DNA from: JAVJUV01 sp040220415
Lineage (GTDB): Bacteria > Pseudomonadota > Alphaproteobacteria > Rhodobacterales > Rhodobacteraceae
Assembly: GCA_040220415.1 (NCBI GenBank)
Contig: JAVJUV010000050.1
Span: 13,385 to 77,384, forward strand
Direction: 5' to 3'
Length of the DNA stretch: 64,000 bases
Below, in pieces: positions 53,651-61,669 of the stretch (the stretch's first letter is position 1; every line of letters starts with the position of its first letter). The translations under genes and the position numbers were made by a program. The notes beneath the pieces are model-generated. The model was not told the origin of the DNA and made no database searches. It saw only the letters and a list, made by a program, of their open reading frames with translations.

Positions 53651-53923
53651 GACGGGTCTTCTATCCGCCTGCGGCCCGAACGCCACTTTCCTCGGTTGCA
53701 TCCTAGGAATCTTCGGCCGTTCCCGCCGGAAGAATCGCTCCACCTGCTTCGTATTCGCGACCCAATCCGCGCCTCGCTGCACGGCTGTGACACGCCGGTA
53801 TCCGCAGCGATCTCTCCGGGAGGCGAGTGCGATAATGTCCCCTGCGACAGCATCGTCGCCGGGACACACGCGCGGCACCTTCCTATGGGTCAAGCGATGC
53901 CGGTCGGACGCAAGGCAGGTTAT
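53651..53923 (-). mobile_element. Fragment of an IS3-family transposase (OrfB N-terminal part)
   Basis: On the minus strand codons 53923-53687 read the IS3 OrfB motif chain: RLTHRKVPR, IIALASRRDRCGYRRVTAV, then VANTKQVERFFRRERPKIPRMQP, which matches the familiar YGRYGYRRI...VNHKRVERIWRREGLKVP region. Directly next to it, the plus strand at 53651-53686 reads DGSSIRLRPERH, which in a whole OrfB follows later in the same direction (DGSCIRLRPERP). So this short piece seems inverted. The DDE domain is absent here. Clearly a non-functional relic. Confidence 0.62.
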
Positions 53924-54070
53924 CCTTTGACGACATCGCACGCCTTCACGGCGTATCCCGGCCACATGAGGCGATGGCAGCGGCAAAGATGAAACCGGGC
54001 AAGCTGAATGCCTTGAACCATCTCTCTCTCCTCTTGTTGAGAGGTCCGCCGCCCCCGAACGCTTCAGGCG

Positions 54071-55015
54071 TCAGCAGAACGCGCACGCGGCCGCGCCCAC
54101 ATGACGATGATCGGTGCCACAGCATCCGCCAAGGGCACGGACATTCGGCAGGATCTCCGCCAGAGTCCTGTATAACCTGCCAAATTCCTCGGGATCTCCG
54201 TCGTCGAGATCTTCCGACTCGTCGAGTTCGGCATGGCTCATTCGGGATGCGTTGGCACGAATACCTCCGATCCGTTTCAGCCAGTCTCCTTCAAGCAGTC
54301 CGCTGAAGTGATCGGGGTGCGCGCAATTGATCATGTAGTAGATCGGTCTCTCTCCGGTCGCCGCATCAGTCGCAGCGATGGCGTCCCGCAATGTCTGGCC
54401 GTTCGGTAGATGGCCGTCGGTTTCAGTGGTGAACGAAATGACAACCGGCAGCCCCACGGATTTCGCGGCGCGCGCGATACCGACGGCCTCGGAGACGTAG
54501 GTCATGGTGAGTCCCGTACACATCTCTGCACCAGCAGCTTTCAGTGCTTCGATTTGCGGCCTGTGATAGGCCGCTGCCTCGTCCGCGGTCATCTCCGAAC
54601 CAACGACATAGCCATCACCCCGCGGGCCGATACAGCCCGAGACGACGACAGGCGTATCCGAGGGCTCGGCGTCGGCGCGAATGTCCCGCATCAGTTCGAT
54701 CGCTTTGGTATTTACTCCGGCGAGATCCTTTGCGTCGTATCCAAGTAGCGCGCCCCAGTCCGAGTTTGCACGCCAGGTGGGAGATTCAAGGACAAAGCCC
54801 AGCCCCTTGGCCTGCGCGATCTCGAGATAGCGCTGGTAGTAGCGGCGAAGGACCGCCGTTCCCTCGGGTGTCTCAAGCAGGACGAACGCGGCGAAATGCG
54901 GCAGCGTTAGCTTGTCGTGGAAGATGAGTGTAGTCTCGATACCGCCATCAAGCAGGAACTTGACATCTGCTTCGTGAGGCAACGCAACGGTTGCGGTTTG
55001 TGGTAAGTCTTTCAT
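54071..55015 (-). CDS. Homocysteine S-methyltransferase family protein
   Basis: A 314-residue zinc-type methyltransferase that would transfer a methyl group (from S-methylmethionine, betaine or similar) to homocysteine. The zinc ligands are Cys231 (INCAHPDHF) and the pair Cys298/Cys299 in GGCCGTDHRH. LLDGGIETTL and SGCIGPRGDGY are N-terminal family marks. The C-terminus is short and Cys-containing (AACAFC). The methyl donor is not readable. It is divergent from the regulator gene, 108 bases away, inside the islet. Confidence 0.9.
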   Translation of the reverse strand: MKDLPQTATVALPHEADVKFLLDGGIETTLIFHDKLTLPHFAAFVLLETPEGTAVLRRYYQRYLEIAQAKGLGFVLESPTWRANSDWGALLGYDAKDLAGVNTKAIELMRDIRADAEPSDTPVVVSGCIGPRGDGYVVGSEMTADEAAAYHRPQIEALKAAGAEMCTGLTMTYVSEAVGIARAAKSVGLPVVISFTTETDGHLPNGQTLRDAIAATDAATGERPIYYMINCAHPDHFSGLLEGDWLKRIGGIRANASRMSHAELDESEDLDDGDPEEFGRLYRTLAEILPNVRALGGCCGTDHRHVGAAACAFC

Positions 55016-55123
55016 GATGATCTTGCCTTTTGTAAGTTTTGGTGCCGTTTTCTTTCAGAATCCAGAAGACGTTGCTTAACGAAAATCTCCGGTTTTTCTC
55101 CGGAAGATCTCGGCGTCTGGTTC

Positions 55124-56707
55124 ATGGAGGCGATGCCGGTGAAAGCGAAATTCGCTTCGTGTTCAATCGATTCTCGTGTGCCCGAGTTGCGAAGGGACGG
55201 AGAGATCGTGCAGGTCGAACCCAAGGTCTTGGACATCCTTCTTTACCTGATCGAAAACCGCGATCGGATCGTGTCGAAAGATGAACTGATCGCTTCGGTA
55301 TGGCATGGGCGGATCGTTTCCGATGCTGCGGTGACTTCGCGGATCAATCTTGTGCGGCAGGCTGTCGGAGACACCGGGCGGGCGCAGGAGATCATTCGGA
55401 CACATTCCAAGCGCGGGTTTCGGTTCGTGTCCGACATTGAATTCTTGTCAGAAATGGAAATCGATGATCAGGCAAACCACACCGCCCCGGGACTGGCTCC
55501 GGCCTCCGAAGTCTCTGTTCTGGTGCTGCCCTTCAAGGATTTGTCTCCCGATGGATCGGGATTCCTCGCTACAGGGCTGACAGAGGATCTGATTGTGGCG
55601 CTGTCACGCTATAGCGATGTCGCGGTCATTTCGCTGAATACCGCTCTGCTTCTGGATGAACGCGCAACCAGGCTGGAGAACCCTCTGACCGAGATTCATG
55701 CGGATTACTTGATCAACGGGACGATCAGGCTCAGCGGGGCGTTTGTGCGGGTCACTGTCCAGCTTTCGGAAAGAGCGACGGGTGCCACCGTCTATTCAGA
55801 CAAGTTCGACCGTGAGATGAAAGACCTTTTCGCATTGATGGACGAGTTGGTTCAGGCGCTGGCCGGATGCCTGCCTTGGCGGGTCATCGACGCCGTGGGG
55901 CGGCGCATGGCAAAACAGAACTTTCCCAAGCTCTCGACCTATCACGAGTTCATCAAGGCCGGCTGGCAGGCGCATCAGCACAATGACATCCTGCGCTACA
56001 TGGATGAAGTCGGCGCAATTGTGGCTCGCGATCCCGACTTTGCTCTCGCGCAGGCCGAGCACGCCTTCCTGTTGGGTTACAAGGTCTATTTTACTGGCCA
56101 GCAGGAACCGTGGGAGATCGAACAGTCAGTGGACCATGCTCGCAAAGCGGTCAAACTTGCACCAGACAACGAACGGGTTCTGGCAAAATCAGCCATGGCA
56201 TTCCAGTTCGCCGGACATTTCTCGGTCGCTATGCGCCTCAGCGAGCAGGCAATTCGCCTCAATCCGAACTCCACGGATTGCACCCATTTCCATGGCACCA
56301 TCCTGGGGGCGTCAGGAGACGCCGAAGCTGCGCTGGTACATCACAGGAGAACGCAGGCGCTGGACCCGCTTTTCCCCGAGCAACACTATGAGGGCATCGT
56401 CGAAGCACTGTATTTGCTGGGCCGCTACCACGAGGGTTTGGAGATCATTGATCGCTGGAGCGCTCCGGGGCGGCATATCCATGCTTATGCTGGGGCCTTC
56501 CTTGCAATGGTAGGCGACCACGAGAGTGCTCGGAAAATGATCGCGACCTTCGAGGAAAGCGCACCATACGGCTACTCCAATGCGGCGTTCGTGGGCGCCA
56601 TGCTGAGATACCACAAGCTGGCTCGTGATCGAGAGCATTGGCTTCGTGGTTTCGAGACCGCGGGCCTGTCCGAGATGAATTTGGTGCGCGAAGCTGGCTT
56701 GGCCTAA
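55124..56707 (+). CDS. Winged-helix (Trans_reg_C) regulator with TolB-like and TPR region
   Basis: A 527-residue protein. Residues 10-105 are a CadC/OmpR-type winged helix (VEPKVLDILLYLIENRDRIVSKDELI in parts, GRIVSDAAVTSRINLVRQAVGD, SKRGFRFVS). Residues 130-260 are the FlgO/TolB-like domain seen in adenylate-cyclase-like regulators (VLPFKDLSPDGSGFLATGLTEDLIVALSRYSDVAVIS in parts). The rest is TPR-like. No membrane helix, so cytoplasmic. An ATG three codons later is possible. Divergent from the homocysteine methyltransferase, which it may control. Confidence 0.86.
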   Translation: MEAMPVKAKFASCSIDSRVPELRRDGEIVQVEPKVLDILLYLIENRDRIVSKDELIASVWHGRIVSDAAVTSRINLVRQAVGDTGRAQEIIRTHSKRGFRFVSDIEFLSEMEIDDQANHTAPGLAPASEVSVLVLPFKDLSPDGSGFLATGLTEDLIVALSRYSDVAVISLNTALLLDERATRLENPLTEIHADYLINGTIRLSGAFVRVTVQLSERATGATVYSDKFDREMKDLFALMDELVQALAGCLPWRVIDAVGRRMAKQNFPKLSTYHEFIKAGWQAHQHNDILRYMDEVGAIVARDPDFALAQAEHAFLLGYKVYFTGQQEPWEIEQSVDHARKAVKLAPDNERVLAKSAMAFQFAGHFSVAMRLSEQAIRLNPNSTDCTHFHGTILGASGDAEAALVHHRRTQALDPLFPEQHYEGIVEALYLLGRYHEGLEIIDRWSAPGRHIHAYAGAFLAMVGDHESARKMIATFEESAPYGYSNAAFVGAMLRYHKLARDREHWLRGFETAGLSEMNLVREAGLA

Positions 56708-56727
56708 GCCGCGTACCAATTTTGCGA

Positions 56728-56832
56728 TTATTCGGTGGAGAGGTCGACCTCTGCGTCATGGCGCTGAGCGAGGTCATTCACAAGGTCGGCTCACCCGAGA
56801 TGATTAGTACCGAACAGGGAAGCCAGATTTAG
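56728..56832 (+). mobile_element. Fragment of an IS3-family transposase (DDE region)
   Basis: Plus-strand codons read CVMALSEVIHKVGSPEMISTEQGSQI and then a stop. This matches the DDE segment ALEEAL..YGRPEIFNTDQGSQF of IS3 OrfB; the catalytic aspartate has become glutamate (STEQ for NTDQ). It begins right after the regulator stop. Relic, not functional. Confidence 0.6.
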
Positions 56833-56999
56833 TCCTTCGCTTGGACGGACCGACGACGCGGAAATTGCGTGCGCTTCTCGTTGGAATGAAAGGAACGCAT
56901 CCTAGGTGTTTGATCGTATTCATGAATGTCTTCTTGCGGGCGTTCACAAGCAGGGTGTCATTGCGAAATTGATAAAACGGTACGATCAGAAATGATGGC

Positions 57000-57236
57000 T
57001 CAACTTCGAAACGCGCGCAGCACGCAAACCGCCGCATTCCAGAGATCGAAAGCCCGAACCAGAAAGTGCTCCCGTGCCACGAAGGGCTTCTGCGACGAAC
57101 CATCGATCTCGGCGTCCAGCGTGTCGAGCAGGCGCATCAGCCGGCGACGATGCATGCCGAGCCTCACCTGAACCGGGTCGGCGATCGTTCCCGCGAAGGC
57201 CGCGACAACCGATCCCAGAAGCACGAGAGGATCAGG
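57000..57236 (-). pseudogene. C-terminal fragment of an unidentified protein
   Basis: On the minus strand codons read a natural-looking protein end: LLGSVVAAFAGTIADPVQVRL, GMHRRRLMRLLDTLDAEIDG, FVAREHFLVRAFDLWNAAV, then a stop. The upstream part runs into the antisense of IS3 sequence, so the gene seems cut at about 57236. I do not recognise the family. Confidence 0.42.
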
Positions 57237-57239
57237 CGG

Positions 57240-57332
57240 CGGGCATATCCGACGCGCGATGCTGCCAGGCGCGACGTGTTCGAATACCTCGAGCTGTTCT
57301 ACAATCCGAAACGCAAGCACACGAACAACGGC
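57240..57332 (+). mobile_element. Fragment of an IS3-family transposase (C-terminal end)
   Basis: Plus-strand codons read AYPTRDAARRDVFEYLELFYNPKRKHTNN, closely like the IS3 OrfB ending YATREEARADVFDYIEVFYNRKRRHS. Same orientation as the DDE fragment at 56728, separated from it by foreign DNA. Confidence 0.7.
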
Positions 57333-57351
57333 AGGGTCCATTGCAGACAGA

Positions 57352-57864
57352 AAGGCCGGCGCACCATCAGACGCAGACGGCGGAGAGAGCCTTGCGATCT
57401 TCCTTCACCGCATCGATTGCGACGATGCAGCGCTGCGCATCCAGATGAACCTCGCACCCCTCCTGAACCAGCCCGAAGTGAAGGAGGTCCTGGCGCCGTC
57501 TATCGAGGTGCCCATCACTTTCCGACGGTCCGGACGCAACCGCCCGATTGTCTTGCGCGCTGAGACGGGCGCGCCGCAGCGCGATCCGGACCTCATTGCA
57601 CTCGTCGCCGATGCCCGTCGCTGGATGGACGATCTGATCGAAGGCAGGGCCGCATCGGTTGCAGAGATCACCGAACGCGAGCAGCTGCGCCCGGGGAATG
57701 TCAGCCGGGTCCTGCCGCTGGCCTGGCTCGCGCCGGACATCGCCGCGGCGATCCTCGAAGGGCGTCAGCCGGTCGACCTGACGGCGAAAGAGCTGCGTGA
57801 TCTTCCCGATCTTCCGCTCGATTGGCCTGAGCAGCGCCGCGTTCTCGGTTTTCCCGCCGCCTGA
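57352..57864 (+). pseudogene. C-terminal remnant of a serine-recombinase-like protein
   Basis: The frame ending at 57864 reads strings typical of the C-terminal end of alphaproteobacterial recombinase-family proteins: LHRIDCDDAALRIQMNL, ADARRWMDDLIEGRAASVAEI, PGNVSRVLPLAWLAPDIAAAIL and LPDLPLDWPEQRRVLGFP. The N-terminal catalytic domain is missing; upstream is IS3 sequence. The remnant may still be translated but cannot recombine DNA by itself. Confidence 0.72.
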
Positions 57865-58051
57865 ACCGCCAAACTCCCGCAGAGAGATATCACGCGAAAC
57901 TCGCCCGCAGAGACTTCTGCCGAAATGGCCCTGATATGGCCGCCGACAGAGACGAAATGTGTTGAATCCCGCTCGGCAGGTAGCCGTAAGCCACGGAAGT
58001 TGCGGCATAAATGCGCGCACCCAGATATCAGGAGGTCATGGGAGAAGTGAG

Positions 58052-58135
58052 TGGTGGGCGACCCTGGAATCGAACCAGGCGTGCGTCTCCGCGAGGGAGT
58101 TACAGTCCCCTGCCACACCTTGCGGCCTGTCGCCC
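58052..58135 (-). tRNA. tRNA-Tyr (anticodon GTA)
   Basis: An 84-base class II tRNA on the minus strand: acceptor GGGCGAC at its 5' end (58135-58129) pairing with GTCGCCC, an encoded CCA ending at 58052, anticodon loop CTGTAAC (GTA), a long variable arm and the T-loop GGTTCGATTCC. The decayed islet lies directly beyond its 3' end, as expected for tRNA-targeted integration. Confidence 0.95.
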
Positions 58136-58265
58136 ACTGCGTGCCGTCCGCAGGCAGCACGGAGCGTCAGATAACTAGGGCTGGCTGGGCGGTCAAGCGG
58201 AAATCCGAGGGGATCGGCAGCAGGGAAGCTTGGCATTGGCGCTGCGGGGGGATAGGCCAATCGTC

Positions 58266-59051
58266 ATGGTGAAGAAACCGAAATGGGTGATCGAGAAAGA
58301 GCAGGCGCGGCGGCAAGCCGCGTCGGAAACTGTTTGGCTTTTCGGGTTGCACGCGGTGCGCGATGCGCTCCTGAACGAGCGGCGCCACAAGATCCGCCTG
58401 ATCCTCACGAAAAACGCCGCCGACCGGCTTGGCGAAGCTGTGCAAACCGGTGGCCTGGAGCCTGAAATCGTCGAGCCACGCAGTTTTCCGGCACCGCTGG
58501 ATCCGGGCTCGGTGCATCAGGGCGCGGCACTTGAGGTGAAGCCGCTGGACTGGGGTGCGCTCGAGGACCTTGTGACCGTGGACAGCGGGCGGCGGCCGAT
58601 CGTCGTTTGTCTCGACCGGGTCACCGATCCGCACAACGTGGGCGCGATCCTTCGTTCAGCTGAAGTCTTCGGCGCGTGCGCCGTGATAGCCCCGTCCCGC
58701 CATTCCGCCCCCGAGACGGGAGCCCTGGCCAAGACGGCATCGGGGGCGCTGGAGCGGCAACCCTACTTGAGGGTAGGAAATCTCGCCAACGCGATGTGCC
58801 GCCTGCGCGACATGGGTTTCGTGTTGATCGGTTTGGACGGTGAAGCCGATGCCACTCTTGAGGCTGTACTCGCCGAGAATGCAGGCCGTCCCGTTGCTCT
58901 GGTTCTTGGCGCCGAGGGACCGGGTCTGCGCGAGAAGACCAGGGCCACCTGCGACGTTCTGGCCAGAATTCGGTTTTCTGGCCATTTCGGATCACTGAAC
59001 GTCTCGAATGCCGCCGCAGTCTCCCTATATGCGGCTGGAGAGACAGAATAG
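58266..59051 (+). CDS. rlmB: 23S rRNA (guanosine-2'-O)-methyltransferase RlmB (TrmH/SpoU family)
   Basis: Methylates a guanosine 2'-OH in 23S rRNA (G2251 in E. coli). The 261-residue protein shows an N-terminal substrate-binding domain (GLHAVRDALLNERR) and the SPOUT knot: VCLDRVTDPHNVGAILRSAEVFG, LVLGAEGPGL and SLNVSNAAAVSLY. The ATG at 58266 (KKPKW...) is preferred over one 12 codons earlier. It follows tRNA-Tyr in the opposite direction. Confidence 0.93.
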   Translation: MVKKPKWVIEKEQARRQAASETVWLFGLHAVRDALLNERRHKIRLILTKNAADRLGEAVQTGGLEPEIVEPRSFPAPLDPGSVHQGAALEVKPLDWGALEDLVTVDSGRRPIVVCLDRVTDPHNVGAILRSAEVFGACAVIAPSRHSAPETGALAKTASGALERQPYLRVGNLANAMCRLRDMGFVLIGLDGEADATLEAVLAENAGRPVALVLGAEGPGLREKTRATCDVLARIRFSGHFGSLNVSNAAAVSLYAAGETE

Positions 59052-59057
59052 AGAGCC

Positions 59058-59369
59058 ATGCCGCATTCTTCGAAGATCGTCACTTGCTGCTATTGTGGAT
59101 CGCGTGCGGCGCTTGTTCTGCGTGGCAAGGAACGCCACGAGTTGTCCTGCGCAAATTGCGGTGCGCCGCTTCACCAGATGAAGATGCTGCGGACGGACGC
59201 ATCCGGAGACCGCGAACTCGTTCGCCGTTCACCAATCCGGATCCCCGAACAACGGCCGAAGAAATCCGAACGGAAGAAGCGTCGACAAAGCCTTTCGCAG
59301 CGTTTCATGGCTGAGTTGAAGGACAAGGCCGAAGACATTTTTGACGAAGTCTTCGATATCTTTGATTAG
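59058..59369 (+). CDS. Small zinc-ribbon protein
   Basis: A 103-residue protein starting 6 bases after rlmB, so likely co-transcribed. Two CX2C knuckles, CCYCG and CANCG, give a zinc ribbon in the first 35 residues. The middle is Arg/Lys rich (residues 55-80) and the C-terminus is an acidic helix (DIFDEVFDIFD). No further family recognition; the basic-acidic layout would suit nucleic acid or ribosome binding, which is conjecture. Confidence 0.75.
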   Translation: MPHSSKIVTCCYCGSRAALVLRGKERHELSCANCGAPLHQMKMLRTDASGDRELVRRSPIRIPEQRPKKSERKKRRQSLSQRFMAELKDKAEDIFDEVFDIFD

Positions 59370-59622
59370 TCGGGCCTTTAGCAAACCTCACGGTCGACCC
59401 TCGTGCGTTCACGTCACCGCAAGCGGGCTTTCGCGACGATAATTCCGATACCATCTTTGTCTGACGAAGTTGATACCGTCCAAAGCATCCATTGCATGAC
59501 GGCCCGCCGCGCATTTCGGACCTCTTTGGTAGCTTGCAGTCCTGTTGGTCATACGATGTTTGGGATTTGTTCACATTTTTGCGACAACCCCTAATCAAAG
59601 CGGGTCCGAGACCTCATCTAAT

Positions 59623-59709
59623 AGTCAGGACCGGGTACGGAACACCCGATCCGATCACTGTCCCTCGTTCCGTGACTGGCGCCCGTTTCTCTGAAGCGGG
59701 CGTCTTTTT
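59623..59709 (+). ncRNA. Candidate structured RNA with intrinsic terminator
   Basis: In a 540-base gap without genes, AGTCA (59623-59627) pairs with TGACT (59673-59677), and nested inside CGGAAC (59638-59643) pairs with GTTCCG (59667-59672); a terminator hairpin follows at once (59680-59709). A structured transcript ending in a terminator, without a reading frame, suggests a small RNA or a leader. A weak TTGTTC (59567-59572) and TAATCA (59592-59597) could be the promoter, with a 19-base spacer. No known family recognised. Confidence 0.4.
59680..59709 (+). terminator. Intrinsic terminator in the gap before yeeE
   Basis: Stem CGCCCG / CGGGCG with an 11-base loop, followed by TCTTTTT. It lies 311 bases after the zinc-ribbon gene stop, too far to be an obvious end of that gene. 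Confidence 0.75.
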
Positions 59710-59797
59710 GTTTGGTGCCGTCAAAATCGTGAAAACTCGGGAACTTATGGCGAGTCGCAGCTGTTCGTTGGAAGCAGCATTCCGTGATTTCCGCTGG

Positions 59798-59816
59798 GGC
59801 GGAACATTGTTCCGCC
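59798..59816. promoter_or_regulatory. Perfect 19-bp palindrome before yeeE
   Basis: GGCGGAACA-T-TGTTCCGCC has two perfect 9-bp arms round one T, centred 105 bases before the yeeE start. The form suits a dimeric repressor operator; a hairpin in the leader is an alternative. GCATTCC also stands once on each side as a direct repeat. Confidence 0.6.
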
Positions 59817-59911
59817 ATGCGGCATTCCCGAAAAACACCTTCCTTCCCGCATGGCTTGGCAAAGACATCACCCGTCTGTAAAGCGCGTCGGTCCGGGCAA
59901 GGGGAAGACAA

Positions 59912-60970
59912 ATGCTGTTCGAGACTTTCGATACCGAAATCACGCCAATGGCCGCTTCCGTCATCTTCGGAGCCCTGCTTGGGCTTGTCTTTGGAGTGGC
60001 GGCGCAGATTTCCCGTTTCTGCCTGCGTCGCGGCATTGTCGGCGGCGGTGCCGAGAGGTCGTCGGCGCTGGGTGTCTGGTTGACAGCTCTCCTGATCGCC
60101 ATTCTCGGAACGCAAGCCGCCGCCTGGTTGGGCTATGTCGATCTTTCCCAACATCGTTTCGCCACTTCGGAGGTCCCCGTCCTTGCTATTTTGGTTGGCG
60201 GGCTACTTTTCGGCGCCGGCATGGTTCTGACCCGGGGCTGCGTGTCGCGCCTCACAGTGCTGGGTGCGACCGGGAACCTGCGCGCTCTCGTGGTGATCGC
60301 CACCTTCGCCATAGTGGCCCATGCCACGCTCAAAGGCGTTCTTGCGTCGGCTCGTGTCTCGCTGGGGTCCGTGACCGTAGACGTCGGCGACGCTGCGCTG
60401 CTGTCAGCTCTGCCTGGCGGCGCGCTGATCTGGGGCGGCCTTGTTGCCGCGCTGATCGTGGCGGTTGTGCTGCGTTCCGGCGCGCGTTCGCGTGATCTGG
60501 TTCTTGCAGCCATGATCGGAGCCCTGGTTCCTCTGGGATGGGTCGGCACCGGCTTTCTGCTCTATGACGAGTTCGACCCGATCGCACTCGAATCGCTTTC
60601 GTTCACCGCCCCCTGGTCAGACACGCTTTTCTGGGCCATTGCGTCCACCTCGATCCCGGCCGGGTTCGGCACGGGGTTGGTCGGCGGCGTCATCGTGGGC
60701 AGCTTCCTTTCGGCCTTGGTGCGGAGCGAGTTGAATCTTGTAAGTTTCGGTGCCCCAAACGAGACTTTGCGTTACCTGGCCGGTGGCTCACTTATGGGAT
60801 TTGGCGGCGTTCTCGCCGGGGGATGTACGGTGGGTGCGGGTCTGTCCGGTGTCGGCGCGCTGAGCTTCGCGGCGATCCTTGGCCTGGTCGCGATCATGGC
60901 GGGCGGCCGGATCACCGACCGCCTGTTGGACCGTCAAAGTCTCGGCCCTGTCGGAGTTCCTGCCGAATAG
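59912..60970 (+). CDS. YeeE/YedE family transporter (thiosulfate uptake type)
   Basis: A 352-residue membrane protein with 9-10 helices and the paired family motifs: SRFCLRRGIVGG, GAGMVLTRGCVSRLTVLGATGN and GFGGVLAGGCTVGAGLSGVG. The three conserved cysteines are those expected to relay thiosulfate through the membrane in YeeE. This is the long, two-repeat type. Usually a small TusA/YeeD partner follows; none is seen here. It converges on the SoxW-like gene, with the stops touching at 60970/60971. Confidence 0.9.
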   Translation: MLFETFDTEITPMAASVIFGALLGLVFGVAAQISRFCLRRGIVGGGAERSSALGVWLTALLIAILGTQAAAWLGYVDLSQHRFATSEVPVLAILVGGLLFGAGMVLTRGCVSRLTVLGATGNLRALVVIATFAIVAHATLKGVLASARVSLGSVTVDVGDAALLSALPGGALIWGGLVAALIVAVVLRSGARSRDLVLAAMIGALVPLGWVGTGFLLYDEFDPIALESLSFTAPWSDTLFWAIASTSIPAGFGTGLVGGVIVGSFLSALVRSELNLVSFGAPNETLRYLAGGSLMGFGGVLAGGCTVGAGLSGVGALSFAAILGLVAIMAGGRITDRLLDRQSLGPVGVPAE

Positions 60971-61549
60971 TCAGCGCGTATCGCCGTCGTTCCGCTCCTT
61001 GATGCGTCGCGCGTGATAGCGTTGGAAATCCTCTTCCGACTGGTCCAGGTAGCGCTCTTCCTTAACCCACGTCAGCATGTCGAAAGTCGTACCCGCCGAG
61101 AAAGCGCCCGGCATGACCGCAACCGCCTGTGCCGCGGCTGATTTCGAGGTATCGATTTCAGGGGGCAGAAAGATGACTGTTGGCGTGAACAGCACGTTCC
61201 ATTTCCGCGCGGCCTGTTTCTCGGTCAGTTCGTCACCGTCAGTGTCGATGATGTCGGTGTCGCCGTGCAGGTTCAACTGAACAGGATAAAAATCGTTCTC
61301 AAGCATGGACTTGACGCGCTCGTCGGTGAATGTGTTCTCGTGCATGTCGCGGCAGTAAATGCAGCCCCGCTGTTCCACGATGATGACAAGCCGCTTTCCC
61401 TCGGTCTGGGCTTCGACGAAGTCTTCCTGGAAGTCCTTGAAGGTCTGGCGGAACCATTCGGGCTTGTGCAACCCATCATCCCCCATCTCGACGGCAAATG
61501 CGGGCAGGGCGATGAAGAGTGCGGCGGCAAGTGCGAGTAGGCGGTGCAT
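60971..61549 (-). CDS. soxW: SoxW-like periplasmic thioredoxin
   Basis: A 192-residue protein with a Sec signal peptide (1-19) and a thioredoxin fold whose redox centre is GCIYCRDMH (Cys63/Cys66), with the cis-proline in FTPTVIFL. This CXXC type matches the SoxW thioredoxins that work with SoxV in periplasmic sulfur oxidation. No other sox gene is present; the neighbour YeeE fits a sulfur theme. It could equally be a general periplasmic thioredoxin. Confidence 0.82.
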   Translation of the reverse strand: MHRLLALAAALFIALPAFAVEMGDDGLHKPEWFRQTFKDFQEDFVEAQTEGKRLVIIVEQRGCIYCRDMHENTFTDERVKSMLENDFYPVQLNLHGDTDIIDTDGDELTEKQAARKWNVLFTPTVIFLPPEIDTSKSAAAQAVAVMPGAFSAGTTFDMLTWVKEERYLDQSEEDFQRYHARRIKERNDGDTR

Positions 61550-61669
61550 GAAGAATCCTCCCTTACGAATGCATATAATCTAATACGTTTTTCCGTCGCC
61601 GCCAATTGTCCGTTGCGCTGGACCCTGCCTGCGCCGCTGCCTAGGGTGCGGCCAAGAGGAGGACAGCCA

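Noticed and set aside
53651..57332. A functional composite transposon bounded by two IS3 copies
   Set aside because: The transposase pieces are broken, incomplete and partly inverted, and no terminal inverted repeats could be found by eye.
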